Below are positions 45,601 to 57,600 of a DNA stretch of 64,000 nucleotides, one piece after another. The DNA is from Solen grandis (Eukaryota; Mollusca; Bivalvia; Adapedonta; Solenidae), in the NCBI GenBank assembly GCA_021229015.1, contig CM037785.1, positions 43,050,543 through 43,114,542 of the forward strand. Reading direction: 5' to 3'. How positions within the stretch are numbered: the first letter of the stretch is position 1; each line of letters opens with the position of its first letter. The notes under the pieces are model-generated. The model was given only the letters and a program-made list of their open reading frames with translations. It had not been told where the DNA came from and made no database searches. Made by a program: the position numbers and the translations under genes.

Positions 45601-48600
45601 TATTGGCTCAACAAGGAAAACAAGTAACTGGTGTTGTATGCAACACATAAAGTCCCCTACCGGCTCCACCTTGACTCAATATGGTAATCAATCCCATTTT
45701 TTGCCATATTTTCACTATTTCCGTTACCATAGCAACCACAATTTTAGTCGAAGAACAAAAATAAAATGACGTGCATAATCTACACATTGCCATCTAGTCA
45801 TATACCAAGCTCCACCTTGACTCAATATGGTAATCAATCCCATTTTTTGCCATATTTTTACTATTTCCGTTACCATAGCAACCACAATTTTAGTCGAAGA
45901 ACAAAAATAAAATGACGTACATAATCTACACATTGCCATCTAGTCATATAGCAAGTTTCATCAAGTTAGCTTGCTTAGTTATCGCGGGATCCCATTTTTT
46001 GCCATATTTTTCACTATTTCCGTTACCATAGCAACCACAATTTTAGTTGAAGAACAAAAATAAAATGACGTGCATAATCTACACATTGCCATCTAGTCAT
46101 ATACCAAGTTTCATCAAGTTAGCTTGCTTAGTTATCGCGGGATCCCATTTTTGCCATATTTTCACTATTTCCGTTACCATAGCAACCACAATTTTAGTCG
46201 AAGAACAAAAATAAAATGACGTGCATAATCTACACATTGCAATCTAGTCATATACCAAGTTTCATCAAGTTAGCTTGCTTAGTTATTAAGTTATCGCGGG
46301 ATCCAGATTTGAGTGGACAGACGGACGGACAGACGGACGGACGGACGGACAGACGGAGGGCAAACCTATAGTCCCCTCCGGTGTGAACACCGGTAGGGGA
46401 CTAATAAATAACATTGACACATACATTAATTTATTCGGATGAAGGCCCACTAAGTATTGTTCAGCTCCATTATTACACTGTGCTGTTCAGCTCCATTATT
46501 ACGCTGTACTGTACCGGTCGATTATTACACTGTACTGTTCAGATCCATTATTACACTATATTGTACAGCTGCATTACATTGTACTGTTCAGATCCATTAT
46601 AACACTGTATTGTTCAGCTCCATTATTACACTGTACTGTTCAGACCCATTATTACACTGTACTGTTCAGCTCCATTATTACACTGTACTGTTCAGCTCCA
46701 TTATTACACTGTATTGTACAGCTGCATTACATTGTACTGTTCAGATCCATTATTACACTGTACTGTTCAGCTCCATTATTACACTGTACTGTTCAGCTCC
46801 ATTATTACACTGTACTGTTCAGCTCCATTATTACACTGTACTGTTCAGCTCCATTATTACACTGTATTGTACAGCTGCATTATTACACTGTATTGTACAG
46901 CTGCATTACATTGTACTGTTCAGATCCATTATTACACTGTACTGTTCAGCTCCATTATTACACTGTACTGTTCAGCTCCATTATTACACTGTACTGTTCA
47001 GCTCCATTATTACACTGTATTGTACAGCTGCATTACATTGTACTGTTCAGATCCATTATTACACTGTACTGTTCAGCTCCATTATTACACTGTATTGTAC
47101 AGCTGCATTACATTGTACTGTTCAGATCCATTATTACACTGTACTGTTCAGCTCCATTATTACACTGTATTGTACAGCTGCATTATTACATTGTACTGTT
47201 CAGATCCATTATTACACTGTACTGTTCAGCTCCATTATTACACTGTACTGTTCAGCTCCATTATTACACTGTACTGTTCAGGTCCATTATTACACTATAT
47301 TGTACAGCTGCATTACATTGTACTGTTCAGATCCATTATAACACTGTATTGTTCAGGTCCGTTATTACACTGTACTGTTCAGGTCCATTATTACACTGTA
47401 CTGTTCAGATCCATTATAACACTGTACTGTTCAGGTCCGTTATTACACTGTACTGTTCAGGTCCATTATTACACTGTACTGTGCAGCTTCATTATTACAC
47501 TTTGCTGATATCTTTTATACTTTTTGAGTTACGGCCCGGACAAAAAATAAGTATGAAAATTTACAAAGGACAATAACTCAAAAATTACGCGACAGAGAGT
47601 TATGGTTCTTGGTCACTGCACACACCCTCAATGAGATCTATCCACATATGAAGTTTCACCTTGATATCTTTTATACTTTTTGAGTTACAGCCTGGACAAA
47701 AATTAAGTATGAAAATTTACAAAGGGCAATAACTCCAAAATTACGCAACAGAGAGTTATGGTTCTTAGTCACTGCAGTCCCCCTCAATGAGATCTATCCA
47801 CATATGCAGTTTCATCTTGATGTCTTTTATACTTTTTGAGTTACGGCCCGGACAAAAATTAAGTATGAAAATTTACAAAGGGCAAATAACTCCAAAATTA
47901 CGCAACAGAGAGTTATGGTTCTTAGTCACTGCAGTCCCCCTCAATGAGATCTATCCACATATGCAGTTTCATCTTGATGTCTTTTATACTTTTTGAGTTA
48001 TGGCCCGGACAAAGAAATCGACAGACGGACGGACGGCAAGCCAGACAGACAAGCTGAATCCAGTATTATACCCAGGGGGGGTATAATGACAGTGTTGTAA
48101 ATAAACCGACGGCAGTGTTGTAAATAAACTGATACAGTATACATGTTATAATGAGTTATAAGAAGAAAGGAGGAAAGGAGGAGGCATACTACTGTTGACT
48201 TAACTTTGAAAGAATGTGTTTAACAAATTGACACAATTTGCAATATTTTATTTCAATAACTGGATTACAATTCATCAAATCTTTAAAATGTAATACATTT
48301 GGAAATCTATAAAATACTTGGCTTATGTGACGTTTTCTGTCACTTAAAAGCCAATTGCATTCTAATAATTGATGGAACTCATCTCCACTTTTGTTGCTAT
48401 CACAAAGACTGCATAAGCGGTCATTTCAATCAATGATATACCATGAACCAACTTCCTACAGGAAGATTTGAGTTTCTGGTTCTAAATTTCACCATGAATT
48501 TTAACAGATTTGTTGGTGTTTTAACAAGATAATATTCAAATCAAAAAGTTTCCTTGAACAATCTGTAGTCAGTACATTTTCTTGAATTACTTATTGATGA

Positions 48601-51600
48601 AAACCATTCATTCAAAAATAGAGCAGTAATTTTTGAAAAAACACTTTTTTGTAGCCATCGAATGTTTAAAAATTCTTGAAATTCCCATACATCAATTAGT
48701 CCACATTTTATGAGAATATATTTCATATGTTTTATCCATTTAAAGTCTGTAATTCTAACATTTTTGATATAATAAAGTTGCTTTACAATATAATACAGAT
48801 GGGAACTGTTAACTTTGAATTAGACGGAATAACAAGTTAAGACCAAAAATTTAACATATGTGAATCTATATCTATTTGTAGTGGTTTAAGTGTTTCTCCG
48901 TATAGAAGTTTAGTAATCAGCAGTGTTTTTGCCATTTAAGACATTTTAAAAATTTCAATTGAACTTTATCTAAGATATTGTTATTTCCATGTCCCCTTAT
49001 TTCACAGCCATATAATAAAATTGGTTTCATAGTTTTTTCAAACAGATCAATCTGTAAATCAATACTTAAACATAAATGTTTGGCTCTCTTTAACAGACAA
49101 AACATAGCTTTGGTGGCCTGTTTAGCAATGTAATCCTTGGCTTTAAAATAATTTCCAGTTTTACAAAAGAAAACGCCAAGATATTTGTATTTGTTTACAA
49201 TGTCTAATTTATCGTTACATAAGAAAAATTCATGATTTGTCACCCTAACTTTGGAAAGTATTAAGACTTTAGTTTTTGATGTATTAATGGTAAGTTTCCA
49301 TATTTTGCAAAAATGTTTGTACAAATTTAATGCGATTTGTAGATCCTTTGCTGATTCAGACAAGATTACAGTATCATCTGCATATAGTAGTAAAAACATT
49401 TTTAAAAGTTTGAATAAGTCTTGTATCATCAGAATGTTTGGAAAGGGATGTTGAACAATAGTATTGCTTTTGAATATATTATGTAAATCATTAACAAAGA
49501 AAGAAAAGAGTAATGGAGACAGGCTTTCACTTTGTCTAACACCGATAGAACACTTGAAATAGTCGGAATTAATACCATTTACTCGTACACAACTTTTTGC
49601 ATTTTCATAAATACTTCTGACGACATAAAAAAATTAACTGTTTATATGATATTTGTGGCGTTTAAACCATAATATGTTTCTGTTTATTGTGTCAAAGGCA
49701 ATTTTTTAAATCAATAAATGCACAATAAAGTTTTTGTCAACTATAATGTAGGAGTTCAATTAGCGTCTTAAGTATGAACATATTATCTATAGTCAAACAG
49801 CCAGGTCTAAATCCTGCCTGAAATTTACTTTATATCATATCATTTTTTTCAACAAACTTTAAGAGATGATTATTTAGGATTGTTGTAAAAAGTTTCCCAA
49901 AACAGCTCAGAAGGGTCATTGGACGATAGTTTTCTGGATTAGACACATCACCTTTCTTCTTATAGATTGGGTTTATTACCCCAGTAACCCAGTTTTCTGG
50001 AATAATTGCCTTGTTAAATACAATATTAAAAAGTTTATGATATACATGTTGATATACATGTTTTAAAAGATGATATGAATTTTTTATATATTCATTTAAC
50101 ACATTATCTTCACCAGAAGCTTTGTTATTTTTTAGATTTTTAATGGCATGCTCTTTTTCTTCTACAGCAATTTCATCATTTAGTATAGTGTTGTCCACTG
50201 TTGTATAATCATCTCCGACATAATTAGCATTATAGTTAGCATCAGGAGCTTCTGATTCGTCACAATTTACATGTTTTAATATTCATACATTTCAGTTAAT
50301 GATGCATTACAACTAGTTGTTTTGCTGCCTTTAAAATATTTCCAAAACTCCTTAGGATTTGTTTTTTAGATTTCTGCATTATATTTTTGGTATCTTTTAA
50401 AATTGTTATATCACTTTTTTTTATAACATATCTTATTAATTTAATACGGCATTAATTTTTTCTACATCAATGTTATTTATGAACTTGTCTTTGTTTTTAG
50501 TCCCATAATTTAGCATTTTGACTGCTTGACTTTACTTTTATTGGTTTTGTGCCTTTATTTTGAAAACAGCACTTACTGGGTTATGCACATCCTAATATAA
50601 TTCACAAAAGTCATCTACATTTAAGATTTACAATTTTTTAGAACAATGCTGGACTACAGACAAAATAATGTACAGAAACATTAACGCTTCAAAGTTACTT
50701 TCTCTAAGTAAACACCGTTCAGGCCTGAACACTTACCCAAATATTCTTTCATATATGAACTGACATTAGTAAGTTTATACCTGTATATTTAAGTCAAAGT
50801 CAAAAACAGTTTATTTCTCTCAAATTCATGTACAACATGAAAATATGGAGGTACAACTGAGTAATACTTATGAGAGGCTCATTTTAGTTGATAATAAATC
50901 AGATACTGCATATTATGCAAGTCTACTTGTATCTTAATCCTGGCGGCTACCATATTGAATTGGTTATCGGCTTTTGTGATAATTACAATATGACATTGGG
51001 GAACCAGCAATTATGGTAGCTGTCAGTCATAACAAAATGCAACAGTGGAATGAGGGCGGAATGCATCGATACTAGCGACTTCTGGAGAAAAGCATAACTT
51101 GTGAGAATTAAATAAATACATAATTCATTGATTAATATGGGTATTTGTTGGAAATATTGTATTTCTGTGAAGTTGACGTTGAAAAAAGCATTGACTGTGA
51201 TATGCATTGCTTCGGTCACATCGTGTCCGAGTACAGTTTCCATTGAGTTTCGTAACTCGTATTGTCTTTGTAGTTTATCTAAGATAGAAAATCAACTCGG
51301 CAACGAAAAGGCCTATTGTTTCTGCATTGAACAAGCCCGGCATATTTGAATTGTGTCAGATACGAAGCTCAGAATACAACCATGTCAGTTTTCCTGTAGA
51401 TTTTGAACGGAGAGTTACATACCTTTTCTTATTTTATGATATCAATATTTTCTTTTCTAGAATTGTGAAATTTTGTTATAAAATGTATTTTAAACTGTTG
51501 TTTTTTTTATCATTGGGGGGTCCCACACCGGTAGCCTGTGGTTAGGTCATGTTTGAAATAAAGTCAAATTATGGGTAAATTCAATCCAACATCTTAAAGT

Positions 51601-54600
51601 GATTACAATTATAGTAATAAATAATGTCAAATTAATTTGATTATGATAAATTAATATATTTATATGTTTAAAGTAATATGCATGATTTATAAAACTAGTA
51701 GTTAGGGCATGGTTGAAATGAGGTCAATTTATAAATACAAATAAATTAAGAATGTTGTTGTTCTTTTTTTTAATTTATTGAGTATGTTTTTTATTTTATT
51801 TTTTATTCTAATTATTTTATTTCACAAGATATACATGTTCACACCTAAATCTTTTTAACAATCACACCTTTCCTCTTGAAACACCTTTTTTATTTTATCA
51901 TAAACAGCCTCATTGCTTTGATAGTCTATATTTCACACATTTCTTCTTTAACCAAAATGAAGTTTTGCTCAATTTGACTTTAATTTTGTCATAACATGTT
52001 ACAAATGAATAAATAAATAACATGTAATATAAATTTAATTATTATTATAATTATTATTAATATTAGATTTTGCCACTTTTTGGATTTCCTTTTTTTCTTT
52101 GAAGATCGTGTGATCAATACATCAAAGTATGCATACAGTTAAACTGATTTTTTTCCAGTTTGATTTTGTTATGTACCAATTTTGCAATATATATATTTTA
52201 CCTAACAGTTATAATTAACTTCTTTTCTCATATTTTTGGTTCTTCCTTGCTATTAACTTATGCTAAAATACATAATTGCTGTCAACATCAAACTACTATC
52301 AAGAGAGAGGGGCAAAGGTGGAGAGGGGGGAGAGGGAGAATGTTTACTAAATTTGAAAGAGAGAGAGAGAGAATATTTACTAAGTTTGAAAGAGAGAGAT
52401 GAAGAGAGAAAGAGAGAATATTTACTAAGTTTGATAGATATATTTGAGAGAGAATATATTTCACATATTTTTATATTTCCTTGCTATTAACTTATGTTAA
52501 AATACTTAATTGCTATCAACATCAACATACTAAGCACACATGCACAATAAGAGAAAGAGAGAGAGAAAGTATTTACTAAATTTATTTGATAGAGAGAAAG
52601 AGACGAATATTTACTAAATTTGACTTAATGACATTAAAGATATGCTCCTAATTGATAACAAACAGGAGATGAATTGATGCAATAAAAAGTTAAGTCCTAA
52701 CAAAGCCAAAATTTCATAAACATGGTAAAAATGAAAAAGATACACTGTATTGATTTAATTGATATGTTAAAATTGCATTTAGTACTTAAATTCTTTATTT
52801 AAATGCAAAATTATTTTTAACAGTGGGCTTTTGTCCTGGTGGGCTTTTGTCCAAGTGGGCTTTTGTCTGATGGGCTTATGTCCTAGTGGGCTTTTGTCCT
52901 ACACTCAGCCAATTTTGACCCAAAGACCATGATTTCAACAAAATTGGTAGAGTCACTTGGCCATGTTACACACCATATTTTAACTCCAGGCCTTGCTGAT
53001 TTGAACAAACTTGTAGAGTCCACTAGAAAATGCCACACAATAAATACTTAACCTTGCGGTTTCGGAGAAGAAAATTTCTCTAGTTTTTCCTATATACTCT
53101 ATATTAAATCAAGTGACCCCTGGGGCAGAGCCATTTTTGACCCAAGGGCTATGATTTGAACAAATCTGGTAAAGGTCCGCTAGACTATGCCACATACTAA
53201 ATATCTTAGTTCCAAGCCTTGCAGTTTTAGAGAAGATTTTTAAAGATTTCCCTTTCAAAATCTTTTTTTAGCTCAATTGACCTAGATATGCAATGGACCG
53301 GAACCATTTGAACAATGCTGGTAGAGCTTCATGCAAGGAACATCACACAGGCAAGTTTCATCAAAATTGGCCCATTGGTTTCAAAGGAGATGTTGCTTAA
53401 AACAATTGTGGATGACGGATACCAACATTCTGATGACAGACAACCATTGATTCTAAAAGCTCACATAAGCATAACGTGCTTAGGTGAGCTAAAAAACATA
53501 TATGGTCTGATTCTTACAAACTTTTTTTCACATAGAAATACATTACTTACAAATTAAGCAAAATGAAATTATCCTTTTGTGTGCTCAATCAAAGTAAGTC
53601 TCAGAAGAATGGAAAAAAAGGTAAAACTTTATTTATTTTACATCAATTACAAAACAAGTTATCAAAACATATATTAATCCCTCTCACTGGCCTTGGTTGC
53701 AGCCTATGTAGTTATTATTGTGGGAGGAAACCGGAGAGCCTGGAGAAAACCCACGTCTGGATGGGCGACTACTGTACCCTCTTGCGTATGTGACATGAAA
53801 CAAAACCAGGGGCTCAATTGTGAGAAGTGAGGTGTGTTATCATTACGCTATCCAGGCATGGAATAAGTTAATAAAAGTGTAAGACATAAAATGATAAAAT
53901 GAAAATAAAACTGAAGATTTGGTCTTACCTTTTTGTAAAAGGCCTTTCCATTTTCTAAATCAATGTCCCCAACACCACAGTTTGGATCCCCATCTGTGCA
54001 GAGGATGACCTCTGATATAGGGCAGCTGGCTATTATTCCTGCACTGATGGCAAGAGCTGGGCCCAAGAGATGTACTTCCTTCTATTCTCAAGTTCTCTAT
54101 CTTGCTGTCAAGGTCACTGTAAGTTAACAAAGGGAAGAAAATTATTAAATGTTTAGTTTATTGTAAAGAAAAGTATTTGTAAGCTTATTTAGCAAACAAG
54201 ACGGCAATGATGGCCCTGAATCGCTCACCTGATAAACATTGCCCTCAATGACAATTATTGTATTACGAGTCATAGTGAATACATAATCTATGCAGAAGGA
54301 CAGCAAGATAATCTAAATTCATCACAAAACTGTACCTGCCATCCAAACTTTGAAGGTCATTGCTCTAATAAGTCTATATAAAATCAAGTGACCCCTTGGA
54401 CGAAGCCAATTTTGACGCCAAGGCCATGATTTGATCAAAACTGTTCACTAGGCCATGTTACTCACCAAATATCTAAACTCCAGGCCTTGTGGTTTCTGAC
54501 ATGAAGATTTTACTAGTTTTTTTCTGAAATAATTCTATGTAAAATCAAGTGTTCCCTAGGGTGTGGCAAATTTTGACCCCAGGGCCATGGTTTGAACAAA

Positions 54601-57600
54601 CTTGATTGAGGTCTACTAGGCCATGTTACACACCAAATACAGTACACACGGTCAGATTAGGCGCAGCTACGTATAAGGCACATCCTAACTTTCAGGGTAA
54701 CTTATTTGAAACAAGAGGGCCAAGATGGCCCTAGATCGCTCACCTGAGAAAGGTATCATTCATTGCCTATACAAAACAGATTGCTTTAGAATTAAGATGA
54801 TGAGGTGAAACAATGTTCAGGAATTTTCTGACCCCATCCACAAAAGATATCATCATAACAAACATTCTGCCAAAGTTTGACGATGATTGGACCAAAAATG
54901 TTGCCCTCAGAGTATAAACAAGATTTTTCTAAGATTTGACCTACTGACCTACATTTCTATCCAACCCCACCCATTTTCAAACTGGTTCGAGATATCATCA
55001 TGACAAACAATCTGACCAAGTTTGAGGAAGATTGCATCAAAACTGTGGCCTTTAGTGTGTAAACAAGATTTTTCTAAGATTTGACCTATTGACCTACTTT
55101 TCAGTCCGGCCCTGCCCATTTTCGAAAGGGTTCAAGATATCATCAAGACAAACATTCTGACCAAGTTTGAGGAAGATTGGATTATAATTGTAGCCTCTAG
55201 TGTGTAAACAAGATTTTTTTAAGATTTGACCTATGACCTACTTTTATCCCCTGCCCATTTTCGAAAGGGTTCAAGATATCATCAAGACAAACAATCTGAC
55301 CAAGTTTGAGGAAGATTGGATCAAAATTGTGGCCTCTAGTGTGTAAACAAGATTTTTCTAAGATCTGACCTACTGACCTACTTTTTGATCCACCCTGACC
55401 CATTTTCGAAAGGGTTCAAGATATCATCAAGACAAACATTCTGACCAAGTTTGAGGAAGATTGGATCAAAATTGTGGCCTCTAGTGTGTAAACAAGATTT
55501 TTCTAAGATTTGACCTATTGACCTACTTTTTGATCCAACCTGACACATTTTCAAAAGGGTTCAAGATATCATCAAGACAAACATTCTGACCAAGTTTGAG
55601 GAAGATTGGATCAGAATTGTGGCCTCTAGTGTGTAAACAAGATTTTTCTAAGATTTGACCTACTGACCTACTTTTTGATTCAACCTGACCCATTTTCGAA
55701 AGGGTTCAAGATATCATCAAGACAAACATTCTGACCAAGTTTAAGGAAGATTGGATCAAAATTGTGGCCTCTAGTGTGTAAACAAGATTTTTCTAAGATT
55801 TGACCTACTGACCTACTTTTTAATCCAACCTGACCCATTTTCGAAAGGGTTCAAGATATCATCAAGACAAACATTCTGACCAAGTTTGAGGAAGATTGGA
55901 TCAAAATTGTGGCCTCTAGTGTGTAAACAAGATTTTTCTAAGATTTGACCTATTGACCTACTTTTTGATCCAACCTGACCCATTTTCAAAAGGGTTCAAG
56001 ATATCATCAAGACAAACATTCTGACCAAGTTTGAGGAAGATTGGATCAAAATTGTGGCCTCTAGTGTGTAAACAAGATTTTTCTAAGATTTGACCTACTG
56101 ACCTACTTTTTGATTCAACCCGACCCATTTTCGAAAGGGTTCAAAATATCATCAAGACAAACATTCTGACCAAGTTTAAGGAAGATTGGATCAAAATTGT
56201 GGCCTCTAGTGTGTAAACAAGATTTTTCTAAGATTTGACCTACTGACCTACTTTTTAATCCAACCTGACCCATTTTCGAAAGGGTTCAAGATATCATCAA
56301 GACAAACATTCTGACCAAGTTTGAGGAAGATTGGATCAAAATTGTGGCCTCTAGTGTGTAAACATCAAAATTGTTGACGGACGACAATATTTTTCTAAGA
56401 TTTGACCTACTGACCTACTTTTTGATCCAACCTGACCCATTTTCGAAAGGGTTCAAGATATCATCAAGACAAACATTCTGACCAAGTTTGAGGAAGATTG
56501 GATCAAAATTGTGGCCTCTAGTGTGTAAACATCAAATTGTTGACGGACGACGGACGACGGCAGATCAAGTATCCCAAAAGCTCACCCTGAGCATGCTCAG
56601 GTGAGCTAAAAAAAAATCACTTATCGTATCGTTTGCGGCGAAATCTTGTTTTGAAATTTCGGCCTGTCGTACATTTTGACAGACTGAAAGCTATCCGTAT
56701 GTCACCGGGCTAATCATATGGTGAACCATTTTATTTACACATGGCATAAGATTACTGTTAGACCGTTACATAAACGACGGGTAGGATAAAGGTGACACAT
56801 TTTCATAACATGACATTACTCAACCGTGTCCCTGCATTCTATGACCTAACAATTGCCACCTGTCAAGTTTTTCCTATACATCATGAGGTCCCGTAAACTT
56901 ATTTGTTTATATTGAAAATGGCTTCCATCAAGTTGATACAGTTTCTCACAATCATTTTATCATGAAATATACCAGTAGGATAACTAATAAGAACAAAAGC
57001 AATAATCTGGTATTGTTTATCATGGTTTCGTATAGACTTTATGGCATATTAACATATTCATTGGCTTTCAGTATATCCATTTTCTGAGATCATATACCGG
57101 TAAATTTCACTCCTCGGTGATTGAAAAATGAAACCTGAAAAGCTGTATATCATCATATAAGGCGTACCCCCTCTATAAACTTGAATTATCTGGGAAAAAT
57201 GTGCACCTAATCTGCCTGTGTATACGGTATCTAAACTCCAGGCCTTATGGTTTCTGAGAAGATTTTTCTAGTTTTTCTTATATAAGACTATGTAATCATG
57301 TGACCCCTGTTGTGGGGCCAATTTTGACCCATGGGTCATGATGTGAACAAAATCGATAATGATCCATAAGACAATGTCACACACCAAATATCTAAACTCC
57401 AGGGCTTGTGGTTTCTGACAAGAAGATTTTTCTAGTTTTTCTTATATAAGTCTAAGTGACCCCTTGGGCGGGGCCAATTTCAACCCAAGGGTCATGATTT
57501 AAACAAACTTGGTAATGGCCCATAAAGACCATGCCATACACCAAATATCTTAACTCCAGGCATTGTGGTTTCTGACAAGAAGATTTTTCTAGTTTTTCTT

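Larger units (their letters stand above)
45503..48088 (+). mobile_element. HINE-like element with 26-bp minisatellite, long copy
   Basis: Left end ACTGCCATTGTAATGGCG palindrome plus ATACCCCCC. Then a spacer carrying a nested insertion (45620-46403). About 40 units of 26 bp follow (46455-47505), then three units of about 150 bp with GATATCTTTTATACTTTTTG. After that come GACAGACGGACGGACGGC and the right hairpin TATACCCAGGGGGGGTATA. The short motif TACCCCC is inverted at the two ends. Confidence 0.8.
44874..53928 (-). other. cpRAS-like gene intron, 9.1 kb
   Basis: It holds the 26-bp minisatellite element with a nested insertion, a LINE relic, a GA-rich microsatellite and a HINE-like fragment. 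The stretches 44880-45500 and 50600-52290 show no supportable feature beyond AT-rich DNA. Confidence 0.75.

Noticed and set aside
46455..47505. CRISPR-like regular spacing
   Set aside because: Units are contiguous without spacers, the genome is eukaryotic, and no cas gene is present.
46414..47576. ORFs of 227-294 codons with [14 protein letters not shown] repeats
   Set aside because: They come from the 26-bp minisatellite, which is stop-free in all frames; the protein is only the array read in rotating frames.
52160..52490. Glu/Arg-rich ORFs with EREREYLL-type repeats
   Set aside because: They reflect the GA microsatellite and not a protein.
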